Shown here: positions 25,923-35,374 of the stretch, in pieces
Numbering within the stretch: position 1 is the first letter of the stretch
Layout: each line of letters starts with the position of its first letter
Source: Acidimicrobiales bacterium
Lineage (GTDB): Bacteria > Actinomycetota > Acidimicrobiia > Acidimicrobiales > Ilumatobacteraceae
Length of the DNA stretch: 42,794 nucleotides
Assembly (NCBI GenBank): GCA_947465505.1
Contig: CANIBN010000003.1
Location: 1-42,794, forward strand
Direction: 5' to 3'
Notes under the pieces: generated by a model
The model's input: only the letters and a program-made list of their open reading frames with translations
Told to the model about the DNA's origin: nothing
Databases searched by the model: none
Translations under genes and position numbers: made by a program

Positions 25923-25955
25923 ACGACCTGACCGGAAGGTGTGCAGAACCTGAAC
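25923..25955 (-). promoter_or_regulatory. PHO-box-like 11-nt-phased element upstream of the five-Fn3 gene
   Basis: Minus strand GTTCAGGTTCT-GCACACCTTCC-GGTCAGGTCGT. Confidence 0.5.
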
Positions 25956-26005
25956 GCTAGACGTCAACTCGAGGAGACCCAGCCGGCGGCACCGTCCGGC
26001 GGGTC

Positions 26006-28108
26006 TCAGCGTCGCTGGTTGAGGCGGTGGATTCGGTTCTGCGGATGGTTCGAAGAAGAGTCACCGCGTCGGTGCCACTGGCCCTCAGCGTCCAGCTCCC
26101 ACGCAATTGCGTCCTCTGCCAAGAGTTCCTCGAGGACGTTGTCGAGCCGGGTGCGGTGACCACGGTCCCTGATCGGCATGAGCACTTCCACACGACGATC
26201 AAGGTTGCGTTCCATGATGTCTGCCGACCCGATGATGTGCATCGCCTTGCCACGGCCCGAACCGTTGGCGAAGCGGAAGATCCGCGAGTGTTCCAGATAG
26301 CGACCGATCACCGATCGGACCCGGATGTTCTCGGAGAGCCCGGGTACCCCAGGGCGCAGGCAGCAGATGCCTCGGACCAACAGGTCGACACGAACTCCGG
26401 CGCTGCTGGCACGGTAGAGCGCCATGATGAGTTCCGGGTCTGCTACTGCATTCACTTTCGCAACGATGGCTCCCGATGTCCCGTGTGCAATCTCGTTGTC
26501 GATGAGCTCGATGAGGCGCGGGCGCAATTGCGTCGGCGCAACGAGGATCTTGCGATACTTCTCTTCCTTCGAGTACCCGGTGAGATGGTTGAACAACTCT
26601 CCGAGGTCGGCGCCGATCTCTGGATCTGCGGTGAAGAGTCCGAAGTCCTCGTAGACGCGAGCAGTACGGGAGTTGTAGTTACCCGTGCCGATGTGGGCAT
26701 AGCGACGCAGTCCGTCGTCGTCGTCACGGACGACCAGCACACACTTGGAATGTGTCTTCAGGCCGACAAGACCGAACATGACGTGCACACCGCTTTGCTC
26801 AAGCTTGCGTGCCCAGGTGATGTTTGACTGCTCGTCGAATCGGGCCTTGAGCTCCACGAGTACTGCGACCTGCACACCGCGTTCAGCGGCGCGCGCAAGG
26901 CTCTCGGCAATGCGGCTGTCGTCCGACATCCGGTACAGCGTCATCTTGATGGACTGCACCTTCGGATCGTCTGCCGCTGCAGCGATGAACGACTCGACCG
27001 TCTTAGAGAACGATTCGTACGGGTGGTGAACGAGGAGGTCTCGCTCTCGCAGCGTCTCGAACCAGTCGGTGTCGCGCCGGTCGATGGCCTGCACCCTTGA
27101 CGGCGTGGAGCCTTTCCAGGGTTCGTCTCGCAGTGCCGGACGATCAAGAGACGCCACCTGAAACAGCGCAGTGAGATCGATCAACGTACGGTGGCTGGTG
27201 ACGTCGTCCTCGTCGAGGTCGAGTTCCTCGAGCAACAGCCGAAGCAGAGTGTCGGGCATGCCGTGCTGTGCCTCAAGACGAACGGCTCGACCAAATCGCC
27301 GGCGGCGCAGTTCCATCTCCAGCGCCTCAAGCAGGTCCTCGGCCTCGTCCTCGTCAACCGTGAAGTCGGTATTGCGCGTGACTCGGAAGAACCAGTGCTC
27401 CTCAATCCGCATCCCCGGGAACAACTCGCCGAGTTGCGCAGCGATCACTTGCTCGAGCGGCACGAAGCGCACCCCGTCAGAGAGCGCCACCAGCCGCGGC
27501 AGGAGCGAGGGGACCTTCACCCGAGCGAAGCGTCGTTCGCCATCATCGGGGTCGCTCACCATTACCGCGAGGTTGAGCGACAGGTTCGAGATGTAGGGGA
27601 ACGGGTGAGCCGGGTCGACGGCGAGTGGTGTGAGCACGGGAAACACCCGCTCGCGGAACAGTGCCACCACTTCGTTGCGGGCGGAATCGTCGAGATCGTC
27701 CCAATTGACGAGGTCGATACCGGCGTCGTGGAGGGCCGGGAACAGTTCGTCGGAGAGGATCCGTTCCTGCTCGGCGACCAGGTCGGCCACGACGTCGCCT
27801 ACCTCCAACAACACCTGCGTCGGGGGTCGGCCGTCTGCACCGGGAGCCGTGATGCCGGCGTCGACTTGGTTCTTCAGTGCAGACACTCGCACCTGGAAGA
27901 ACTCGTCGAGGTTCGAGGAACAGATGGCAACGAACTTCACGCGCTCCAGCAGAGGAACGTTGGCCTCGCAGGCCTGCGCGAGGACGCGTGCGTTGAAATC
28001 CAGCCAGGAGAGTTCCCGGTTCAGGAGCACGTCGGTAGTCGGTTCCCCCACGACGCGAGAGGGTACCGATCGCTGCACAGCGCGTGCCGGTAGCGGGAGG
28101 GAGTTCAC
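26006..28108 (-). CDS. ppk1: Polyphosphate kinase 1
   Basis: LNRELSWLDFNARVLAQA, SIKMTLYRMSDDSRI, ELKARFDEQSNITWARKLEQSGVHVMFGLVGLKTHSK, RYAHIGTGNYNSRTARVYEDFGLFT. Confidence 0.97.
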   Translation of the reverse strand: MNSLPLPARAVQRSVPSRVVGEPTTDVLLNRELSWLDFNARVLAQACEANVPLLERVKFVAICSSNLDEFFQVRVSALKNQVDAGITAPGADGRPPTQVLLEVGDVVADLVAEQERILSDELFPALHDAGIDLVNWDDLDDSARNEVVALFRERVFPVLTPLAVDPAHPFPYISNLSLNLAVMVSDPDDGERRFARVKVPSLLPRLVALSDGVRFVPLEQVIAAQLGELFPGMRIEEHWFFRVTRNTDFTVDEDEAEDLLEALEMELRRRRFGRAVRLEAQHGMPDTLLRLLLEELDLDEDDVTSHRTLIDLTALFQVASLDRPALRDEPWKGSTPSRVQAIDRRDTDWFETLRERDLLVHHPYESFSKTVESFIAAAADDPKVQSIKMTLYRMSDDSRIAESLARAAERGVQVAVLVELKARFDEQSNITWARKLEQSGVHVMFGLVGLKTHSKCVLVVRDDDDGLRRYAHIGTGNYNSRTARVYEDFGLFTADPEIGADLGELFNHLTGYSKEEKYRKILVAPTQLRPRLIELIDNEIAHGTSGAIVAKVNAVADPELIMALYRASSAGVRVDLLVRGICCLRPGVPGLSENIRVRSVIGRYLEHSRIFRFANGSGRGKAMHIIGSADIMERNLDRRVEVLMPIRDRGHRTRLDNVLEELLAEDAIAWELDAEGQWHRRGDSSSNHPQNRIHRLNQRR

Positions 28109-28130
28109 CGTTCCGCTACCACGGCGTTAC

Positions 28131-28394
28131 TCAGCCTTCGGCTTCGACGAGGCCGAGATCCCACTCCACCGTGATGTTCTCGCGCTCGCCATCACGGGCG
28201 ATGCGCTCACGGTTGCGGCGGAACTGCGGGTCGTCGCGGGGCAGGAGCACCAGGCGGGCGAGGATGCGGGTGCGGAACTCGTCCACAACCTGACGGTCGC
28301 CGTAATCGCCGTAGACCTCCCAGTGGGGCGACACCGGGCCGAGGTACACGATGCGCACGTGGGCGCGGGGGGCTTCGGAGGCGGTATCGCTCAT
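28131..28394 (-). CDS. Small hypothetical protein
   Basis: 87-aa ORF MSDTASEAPRAHVRIVYLGPVSPHWEVYGDYGDRQ.. upstream of ppk1 on the same strand, with RBS-like gaaaggg/aaggag nearby. Confidence 0.55.
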   Translation of the reverse strand: MSDTASEAPRAHVRIVYLGPVSPHWEVYGDYGDRQVVDEFRTRILARLVLLPRDDPQFRRNRERIARDGERENITVEWDLGLVEAEG

Positions 28395-28654
28395 GAAAGG
28401 GACTCCTTGGGACGAAAAATGCCCGGCAACTGCTCGCGAACCGGACGATCTGGGCCAAATCCTACGGGTTCGGGCCGCTCAGGAGACGTCCGTCACGATT
28501 ATTACGAAATCATTGCAATGTAATTTGCGAAGTGCTTGACTACACCTTGCCGGAACCAAACGGGCTGCTCGGACGTCTCACTCCAGTAACCCGCCGTGGA
28601 AACGGTGCCCACCAGGCTCTGGGCGGAGCCACAGAGCAAGGAGAAGGACTCGAC

Positions 28655-28927
28655 ATGGAACTGACCGACACCCCCCCGGCCAGCGAAATCACCGCTTGGA
28701 TGGCCTCCGGCAACTGCCGTGCCTACGCCCCGGCCGTCTTCTTTCCGAGTGACGGCGTCGGCGTCGACCGCGCCCGCAAGATCTGCAAGACCTGCACGGT
28801 GGCCGACACCTGTCTCGAATATGCCCTTGAGAACCGCATCGACCACGGTGTCTGGGGCGGTGCGTCCGAGCGTGAGCGTCGCCGCATCCTGAAGCGTCGC
28901 CGTGTGGAACTGGGCGTTCGCCTGTAG
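28655..28927 (+). CDS. WhiB-family Fe-S transcriptional regulator
   Basis: GNCRAYAPAVFFP...ICKTCTVADTCLEYALENRIDHGVWGGASERERRRI: WhiB cysteines and G[VI]WGG motif. Confidence 0.94.
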   Translation: MELTDTPPASEITAWMASGNCRAYAPAVFFPSDGVGVDRARKICKTCTVADTCLEYALENRIDHGVWGGASERERRRILKRRRVELGVRL

Positions 28928-28951
28928 TCCTCACTCATGACGGACGAACGA

Positions 28952-28977
28952 AATGAGCGCCCTCACGAGCGCTCATT
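28952..28977. terminator. Bidirectional terminator-like hairpin between whiB and tatA
   Basis: aatgagcgc-cctcacga-gcgctcatt between convergent genes. Confidence 0.65.
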
Positions 28978-29046
28978 GTTCGTTTTGGCGCCTCGCCACC
29001 CTGCTCGGCTCCCGTTCGGTTGCACGCAGCGCCGAAGCGCCGGTGA

Positions 29047-29265
29047 TTACTTGTCGTCAGACGTCGACGCGCTGTCGGCGGTTTCGGACTTGGCTGCTTC
29101 GGCCTTGTCCTTGCCCTTCTGACCCTCAGCGAGACCCTTCTTGAACTCCTTCTGGGCCTGACCCAGGTTGCGAGCAAGCTTGGGAAGCTGAGCGCCGCCG
29201 AACAGCACCACAACCACGATGACGATAATTGCCCAGTCGGAGGGCGACTCCAGAATGCCTAGCAT
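29047..29265 (-). CDS. tatA: Sec-independent translocase TatA
   Basis: MLGILESPSDWAIIVIVVVVLFGGAQLPKLARNLGQAQKEFKKGL. Confidence 0.93.
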   Translation of the reverse strand: MLGILESPSDWAIIVIVVVVLFGGAQLPKLARNLGQAQKEFKKGLAEGQKGKDKAEAAKSETADSASTSDDK

Positions 29266-29341
29266 TCGCGTAGTCTGCCACGAATCGCGTGGATCGGGTA
29301 GGTCGGCCCCGGAATTCTTTGTAGGAAGCGCTGGTGCTCCC

Positions 29342-30127
29342 GTGATCGAGTGCGTCGTCAACGTCAGCGAGGGTCGTAGGGCTGAGGTGCTCGCCACCCT
29401 CGGGGCCACTGCCGGTCCGGCCTTGCTCGACGTACATTCCGATCCCTTCCATCACCGCAGCGTGTTCACACTCGCCGGGGTGGACGCGGTTCGGGCTCTG
29501 TCCGTTGCAGCGGTGAATCTCCTTGACCTCAGCGAGCACGAGGGAGTGCACCCTCGACTCGGTGTGGTGGATGTGGTCCCGTTCGTACCGCTCGTCGGGT
29601 CCACAATCACCGAGGTACTGGACGAACGCGACCGGTTTGCGACATGGGCGGCCGATGAACTGGGTGTGCCGTGCTTTCTCTACGGCCCCGAGCGGACACT
29701 GCCCGAAATTCGACGGCGTGCGTGGGTGGACCTCCGACCGGACACGGGTCCGGACAAACCGCACCCCACGGCAGGGGCGATGTGTGTTGGCGCTCGACCG
29801 GTGCTCGTGGCCTACAACGTCTACCTCGACGGAGTTGACCTTGCGGGCGCCCGGCGCATCGCGGCCCGCATTCGAGGCCCACACCTCCGCGCGCTCGGCC
29901 TGCAGGTAGGCGACCGGGTACAGGTGAGCATGAACCTCATCGACCCAGCACTCGTTGGGCCTGCACAGGCCTATGACGCTGTGGCGCAACACGCCCGTGT
30001 GGAGCAGGCAGAACTCGTGGGTTTGATTACCGAAGCGGTGCTGTACGCCATTCCCCGTTGGCGTTGGGTCGAACTGGACCTGGGCCCCGATCGCACGGTT
30101 GAATCCCGTTGGGCACGAATGACGTAG
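29342..30127 (+). CDS. Glutamate formimidoyltransferase-like protein
   Basis: VIECVVNVSEGRRAEVLATL...HSDPFHHRSVFTLAG..NLLDLSEHEGVHPRLGVVDVVPFVP; GTG start. Confidence 0.85.
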   Translation: MIECVVNVSEGRRAEVLATLGATAGPALLDVHSDPFHHRSVFTLAGVDAVRALSVAAVNLLDLSEHEGVHPRLGVVDVVPFVPLVGSTITEVLDERDRFATWAADELGVPCFLYGPERTLPEIRRRAWVDLRPDTGPDKPHPTAGAMCVGARPVLVAYNVYLDGVDLAGARRIAARIRGPHLRALGLQVGDRVQVSMNLIDPALVGPAQAYDAVAQHARVEQAELVGLITEAVLYAIPRWRWVELDLGPDRTVESRWARMT

Positions 30128-30153
30128 CGAACGGTACTGCGGGTAAAAACTGC

Positions 30154-30185
30154 AGAGGGGCCCCCGCTGCTGCGGGGGCCCCTCT
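30154..30185. terminator. Strong bidirectional terminator
   Basis: agaggggcccccgc-TGCT-gcgggggcccctct, perfect 14-bp stem between convergent genes. Confidence 0.85.
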
Positions 30186-30226
30186 TATGCTGAGCAGGTG
30201 AGGCGGTTGAGGCCTCGTTCGGAGGA

Positions 30227-30499
30227 TCAGGCTGTAGCGGTCTGGCGCACCGACAGGGCACGCTGACGGCGCAGACGCCGGCGCTCACGCTCCGACAATC
30301 CGCCCCAAATCCCAAACTTCTCGCCGTTTGCCAGTGCGTACTCGAGGCAGTCAAGCCTCACCACACAGCCACGGCACACTTCCTTGGCCTCCCGGGTGGA
30401 AGCGCCACGCTCCGGAAAGAAAAGATCCGGGTCTACTCCCAGGCAGTTCGCCTGGTCCTGCCAATCCTGTTCAGTCTCATGTCTACGGTCGTCGTACAT
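30227..30499 (-). CDS. WhiB-family Fe-S transcriptional regulator
   Basis: [64 protein letters not shown]. Confidence 0.95.
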   Translation of the reverse strand: MYDDRRHETEQDWQDQANCLGVDPDLFFPERGASTREAKEVCRGCVVRLDCLEYALANGEKFGIWGGLSERERRRLRRQRALSVRQTATA

Positions 30500-30650
30500 C
30501 TGTTGCCCTCCCGTCACTGGGTCTGCTCGCACGCCGATGCGTACGAATCTCGTGTGCAACACCCACGCCTGTAATTACAACCGTGCGATTCTCCCCTATC
30601 ACAAACACTTTTCGCAAGTGCGGATGCCAATTTTCCTAGGATTTCTCCTC

Positions 30651-31172
30651 GTGCCCCCCGAGAACCGCCCCGAAACACCCGTACTGGACGTCTGGATGGG
30701 CGACCTCACCACCTTGGCCGTGGACGCCATCGTCAACGCCGCGAACAATGCCCTCCTCGGCGGAGGCGGGGTTGACGGTGACATCCACCGAGCAGCAGGT
30801 CCCGAACTGCTCGCAGCGTGTCAGTTGCTCGGCGGGTGCCGAACGGGCGACGCCAAAGCCACGCCGGGGTTCCGCCTGCCTGCCCGGTGGGTAATTCACA
30901 CCGTTGGCCCGGTGTGGCGCGACGGCCTCTCGGGCGAGCACGACCTCCTCGGTAGGTGCTATCGGCGCAGTCTCGAGGTAGCCGTGGAGATAGGGGCTCG
31001 AACGGTCGCCTTTCCCGCCATCTCTACCGGTGTGTACGGGTTCCCGAAGGACGCTGCTGCGAGCGTTGCGGTGAGCACGGTGCGGGCCTTCCGCGGCCCG
31101 ATCGACGCGGTGACCTTCGTTGCCTTCAGCGCGGACAACCTCAATCGCTATCGCACGCTGCTCTCGCGCTGA
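30651..31172 (+). CDS. Macrodomain protein (O-acetyl-ADP-ribose deacetylase-like)
   Basis: [77 protein letters not shown]. Confidence 0.92.
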   Translation: MPPENRPETPVLDVWMGDLTTLAVDAIVNAANNALLGGGGVDGDIHRAAGPELLAACQLLGGCRTGDAKATPGFRLPARWVIHTVGPVWRDGLSGEHDLLGRCYRRSLEVAVEIGARTVAFPAISTGVYGFPKDAAASVAVSTVRAFRGPIDAVTFVAFSADNLNRYRTLLSR

Positions 31173-31190
31173 GCGGTCGCAACCTGCGGG

Positions 31191-33239
31191 CTAGCCCGCC
31201 TGGCGGTCTCCCCGACCCATTCGGGCGTTGCGCGCTCCGTTGCCACCGCGCGACATCTGTCGCTTGTGCTCGACGAAGTCCACGAGCACGTAGTCGCCAA
31301 GCGTTTCGGGATTCGTGAAGAACGCGCGCCCGCCGTTCATGCTGCTCAACTTCTCGATGAACTGCTTGAGGTAGGCGTTGGGGTCGAGCATGAAGGTGTT
31401 GATACGGATGTTCTCCCGCGTGCAGCGCATCACCTCACGCATCGTGGCCTCGATGGTTTCGGCCACGGGCGGGTAGTTGAAGTACACGTCACCGTCGGGC
31501 TCGATGTGCGCGGTCGGCTCGCCGTCGGTGATCATGATGATCTGCTTCGTACCGGTCTGACGTGCCAGCATCTGGCGCGAGAGCAGGAAGCCGTGCTGCA
31601 TGTTGGTGCCGTAGTCGAAGTCCCAACTGACCTCGGGGAGATCCTCGGGCCGGATGACGTGGGCAACCTTGCTGAAGCCGACGATGCCGATGTAGTCGCG
31701 CGGGAACTGCGAGGTGATGAGCGAGTGCAGTGCCATCGTCACCTTCTTCGCCGGGAGGAAGTTCCCCTTCATCGGCATCGACATCGACAGGTCGAGCATG
31801 AGCACCGTGGACGACTTGGTGAGCGTCTCGGTGCGCTCGATCTCGAAGTCGTCGGGCTGCAGACGGACTGGCGTGCCCTGACCGCTGCGGCGGATCGCAT
31901 TACGGATGGTGCGGTGCAGGTCGAGGTTGAACGGGTCGCCGTATTCGTACTGCTTGGACTCGTAGGTGCGCTCGTGACCGATGCCCTGGCGGTCGATCTG
32001 GTGCGTACCCATCTTGTCCTTCGCCAGCTTGGAGAACAGATCCCGCAGCGAGTTCGAGCCGATGGCGCGCAGTCCCTTCGGGGTGAGCTCGAGGCGACCT
32101 TCCTTGTTGTTGATGAGGCCGGCTTCCTCGAGCATCTTGGCGAGTTGCGACAGTTGCTCGAGCGACTTCGCGGCGTCGTCGCCCATCAGGTCCTTCACCC
32201 GATCAAGGTCAACCTCTGCGAGCTGACCCGGTGAGTTGGCGGACTGCAGCATCTGCTCGAGCTGATCGAGATCACCCATGTCCTGCATGGTCTGCATGGC
32301 CTGCTGGAACCCCATCGGGTCCTGGCCCTGCATGTCGTAACCACGCTCCCACGGCAGGCTCGGGAACATCTGCTGCAGGTTGCGGGACAACTGATCGGCC
32401 TGCCAGCTGAGGTCCATGTCGGACATGAGCTGATCGGACAACTGCTGCAACTGCGCCCGCTGTTCGGGCGTCATCGAGTTCATCATCGCCTGCGCAGCGG
32501 CCATGCGCTTGGCGATGCTCTCGAGCAGTTCCTCAACGGTCTCGGGGTTCTCCGGGAAGAAGTCGCCAAACTTCTCCATGAACTCCTCGAAGTGCGGGTC
32601 GTCTCCGTTCTGGTGACGCTCGAGCATCTCGTTGAGGGACGACATCATGTCCTTCATGCGCTGCATCTGCTCGGACGACATGTTCTGCACGCCCTCGCTC
32701 ATCTGATCGACGTATTGCTGCATGAGTTGATCACGCAACTTGTCCATGAGCTGCTCGAAACGCTGTTGCGCCTCGGCGGACGTGAAGTCGTAGTTCTGCA
32801 ACTCGCGCACCCGGCCCGCTAGGTCGTCGGGAAGGAGGTCGAGCTGCATGTGGCGCTCTGCCGCGGCCTGCTGGGCCAGTTCCTGACGGCGCTCGTCGCC
32901 CGCAGCATCGGCCTCGGCCTGCTGACGGTCGATGCCGTGGCGTTCCTCGTCGAGGATGTCGGACAACTCACTGGCGATCTCGTCGTAAACACCGCCGAGG
33001 TTGCCGCTGTCCTTCAGTTCCTGCCGACGTTCACGCAACTTCTGGAGCATCTCACGCAGACCCTGCATGCGGTTGCCGTCCGCATCGCGGAAACCGTTCT
33101 GCAGCATCCGACGCAGCGCCGCATTCACGTCGCCGTGGTACAGCAGATCGTCGGTGATCTCGTCCATGATCTGGTCGGCGTCGAGATCGAAGCCCTTCTG
33201 AGTTCCGTCCCACCTGCTGTACGTGAACCGAACGGCCAT
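31191..33239 (-). CDS. VWA-domain protein
   Basis: C-terminal STVLMLDLSMSMPMKGNFLPAKKVTMALHSLI (MIDAS DxSxS) and long Gln/Met-rich helical N-terminus. Confidence 0.85.
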   Translation of the reverse strand: MAVRFTYSRWDGTQKGFDLDADQIMDEITDDLLYHGDVNAALRRMLQNGFRDADGNRMQGLREMLQKLRERRQELKDSGNLGGVYDEIASELSDILDEERHGIDRQQAEADAAGDERRQELAQQAAAERHMQLDLLPDDLAGRVRELQNYDFTSAEAQQRFEQLMDKLRDQLMQQYVDQMSEGVQNMSSEQMQRMKDMMSSLNEMLERHQNGDDPHFEEFMEKFGDFFPENPETVEELLESIAKRMAAAQAMMNSMTPEQRAQLQQLSDQLMSDMDLSWQADQLSRNLQQMFPSLPWERGYDMQGQDPMGFQQAMQTMQDMGDLDQLEQMLQSANSPGQLAEVDLDRVKDLMGDDAAKSLEQLSQLAKMLEEAGLINNKEGRLELTPKGLRAIGSNSLRDLFSKLAKDKMGTHQIDRQGIGHERTYESKQYEYGDPFNLDLHRTIRNAIRRSGQGTPVRLQPDDFEIERTETLTKSSTVLMLDLSMSMPMKGNFLPAKKVTMALHSLITSQFPRDYIGIVGFSKVAHVIRPEDLPEVSWDFDYGTNMQHGFLLSRQMLARQTGTKQIIMITDGEPTAHIEPDGDVYFNYPPVAETIEATMREVMRCTRENIRINTFMLDPNAYLKQFIEKLSSMNGGRAFFTNPETLGDYVLVDFVEHKRQMSRGGNGARNARMGRGDRQAG

Positions 33240-33348
33240 GACCGGAGGGTACACGGCAGCCAGCGCGTTGCGCCCGACGGGTGTTTACCGTGCATGCAGG
33301 AGATATTCGGCTGTTCGGGCAACCCATCGCCGGTAACCTCCCCGTGAG

Positions 33349-33894
33349 ATGCGAGTACCTCGAACGTTCGTTTTCGTCGACCTCTCCGGGTTCACGAACT
33401 ACACCGCCGCCTATGGCGACGATGCTGCTGGCCGCATCCTCAGCGCTTTTCGGTCCATCACCCGTGAGGTGGCCTCCGAGAGCGGTGTTCGTGTCGCCAA
33501 GTGGCTCGGCGACGGCTGCATGGTGGTGTCGGTGAACCAAGAGGCGGCGGTGAAGTTCGCCATCGACCTCGCAAGCCGTGCCGGCGAGACCTGCGCCCCG
33601 CTCACCGCCCGCATCGGCATGGCCTCCGGCTATGCCCTGCTCTTCGAGGGCGACGATTACATCGGTTCCGCCGTCAACATGGCGGCGCGCCTCTGCGACG
33701 CTGCGGGTCCTTTCGAGATCCTCATTCCCACCATGCAGATCGAGCGCCTGCCGCAGGGCGTCACCGCCCGCCCGCACGAGTCACTCGAGTTGCGCGGTTT
33801 CCCGGGCGAGGTGGACGTCGTCACCCTCGGCGGAACACTGGAATCAGACGGCGCGGACACGGGTGAGCTGTGGACCCGTCCCCGCTTCATGTGA
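33349..33894 (+). CDS. Class III adenylate/guanylate cyclase domain protein
   Basis: FVFVDLSGFTNYTAAYGDDAAGRIL, VAKWLGDGCMVV, DDYIGSAVNMAARLCDAA. Confidence 0.85.
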   Translation: MRVPRTFVFVDLSGFTNYTAAYGDDAAGRILSAFRSITREVASESGVRVAKWLGDGCMVVSVNQEAAVKFAIDLASRAGETCAPLTARIGMASGYALLFEGDDYIGSAVNMAARLCDAAGPFEILIPTMQIERLPQGVTARPHESLELRGFPGEVDVVTLGGTLESDGADTGELWTRPRFM

Positions 33895-35024
33895 CCAGCA
33901 CCGTCGTCCGTCCCACACTCGGAGCGGTACTCACCACCCTCGACTCGCTTGGCAGCGGCTCTCGGTCCAACTGGTCGGGTGCACCAACGGTAGGCAATGA
34001 CTTCGTCCAGCGCTTCGAGGAGGACCTGACGCTCTTTTCGTATCTCGGCATCCGTCAGGTACGTCTCGGTATCGACTGGTCGCGTCTACAACCCGTTCCC
34101 GGGCGCATCGACGACGACTGGCGCGAGTGGTACCTGTCGGTGTTGCTCGCGGCGCAACGTCATGGCGTCGGTGTGTGGGCCGCGTTGCACGAGCACACGG
34201 TGCCCGCCTGGTTCGACGACGAAGGGTCGTTCGCCGACGAACGCGCGTGCGGGCTTGCGTGGCCGCGCTGGGTGGAGACAGCGGCCGAACTGTTCGGTGA
34301 CCATGTGGCCGGGTGGTTCCCCATGGTGGATCCGAGCGGCGTGGCAGCACGGTGGACGAGCGACAGCCGCAAGCACGAGTCTGCGTTGCTGAACGTGGCG
34401 GTGGCGTGGCGGGATTCGTGGCGCATCCTGCGCGGCGGACCGCCGGTGGCAACGGCGCTCGGCGTGCGGATGATCCGTCCCGCCGACCAAACGATGCCCG
34501 CTCTCGAGGCATCGCGCTTCGAGGACCACGTGCGCTGGAAGCTGTGGCTACGCGGGCTGCGCGATGGCGTGATTCGCCTGCCGAATGGAAACGAGCGGGT
34601 CGTTCCGGACCTCGGCGGCGCGCTTGATGTGCTCGGCCTCGTGACCTCGCTTGACGTGCCCGAGGGAACGATCACCGACGACACCCGGCGGCGTTGGGAA
34701 GAACGACTGGGCACGGTGCTCCGACGGGCAGCCGAGGAGGGACCAGACCGGCCGATCGCTCTCGCCGGACTGGACATTCGGTGGGCAAACAGCGAGGAAT
34801 GCCGACTGTTCGTCGAGTCCACGGTGCAGTCGTTGCGCGTGGCAGCCCAGGACGGCATACCGATGCAGTCGGTATTCATCGACCCGGCAATCGGCCCGAT
34901 TCCCGGACCGCGCACGCTCCACGTTGCCTCGGTGGTTGACCGCGATCGAACGACCACCGGTGACACGGCCGCATGGTTGACCCTGACGCCCCCAGCGTCG
35001 GAATCAGGCAGCGGCGAGCGCTGA
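33891..35024 (+). CDS. Glycoside hydrolase family 1-like protein, apparently lacking catalytic Glu residues
   Basis: FLFSYLGIRQVRLGIDWSRLQPVPGRIDDDWREWYLSVLLAAQRHGVGVWAALHEHTVPAWF; GTG start overlaps cyclase stop (GTGA). Confidence 0.75.
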   Translation: MTSTVVRPTLGAVLTTLDSLGSGSRSNWSGAPTVGNDFVQRFEEDLTLFSYLGIRQVRLGIDWSRLQPVPGRIDDDWREWYLSVLLAAQRHGVGVWAALHEHTVPAWFDDEGSFADERACGLAWPRWVETAAELFGDHVAGWFPMVDPSGVAARWTSDSRKHESALLNVAVAWRDSWRILRGGPPVATALGVRMIRPADQTMPALEASRFEDHVRWKLWLRGLRDGVIRLPNGNERVVPDLGGALDVLGLVTSLDVPEGTITDDTRRRWEERLGTVLRRAAEEGPDRPIALAGLDIRWANSEECRLFVESTVQSLRVAAQDGIPMQSVFIDPAIGPIPGPRTLHVASVVDRDRTTTGDTAAWLTLTPPASESGSGER

Positions 35025-35028
35025 TGAA

Positions 35029-35050
35029 CCGTGGGCAACTGGGCCCACGG
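35029..35050. terminator. Stem-loop between convergent GH1-like and cold-shock genes
   Basis: ccgtgggc-aactgg-gcccacgg. Confidence 0.6.
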
Positions 35051-35055
35051 AGTGA

Positions 35056-35256
35056 TCAGACGGCTTCGACGTTGCGAGCCTCGGGGCCGCGACGGCCCTC
35101 GCCGATCTCGAAGTTCACCTTCTGACCCTGCACCAGTGTGCGGCGGCCCGAACCGATGATGTTCGAGAAGTGAACGAAGAGATCTTCTCCGTCTTCCCGA
35201 CTGATGAAGCCATAGCCCTTCTGATCGTTGAAGAACTTGACGGTACCCGTAGCCAT
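35056..35256 (-). CDS. Cold-shock protein
   Basis: [55 protein letters not shown]. Confidence 0.96.
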   Translation of the reverse strand: MATGTVKFFNDQKGYGFISREDGEDLFVHFSNIIGSGRRTLVQGQKVNFEIGEGRRGPEARNVEAV

Positions 35257-35350
35257 ATCGACTCCTATTTTCCCCACTACCCCCGTGGGAGGTTGGGAGT
35301 GATATTAGTCACACTTTTTTGGCCGCGCTTTCCCGAAAGGTGGGGCGACG

Positions 35351-35372
35351 GAAGGCACCTCGAGGTGCCTTC
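35351..35372 (-). terminator. Palindromic stem-loop downstream of the MoxR-type ATPase gene
   Basis: gaaggcacctcgaggtgccttc, 11-bp perfect palindrome arms immediately after the stop at 35375. Confidence 0.65.
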
Positions 35373-35374
35373 GG

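Noticed and set aside
28103-28117. GTTCACCGTTC near the ppk1 start as a PHO box
   Set aside because: Single unit on the plus strand overlapping the ppk1 start codon, with no 11-nt-phased partner.
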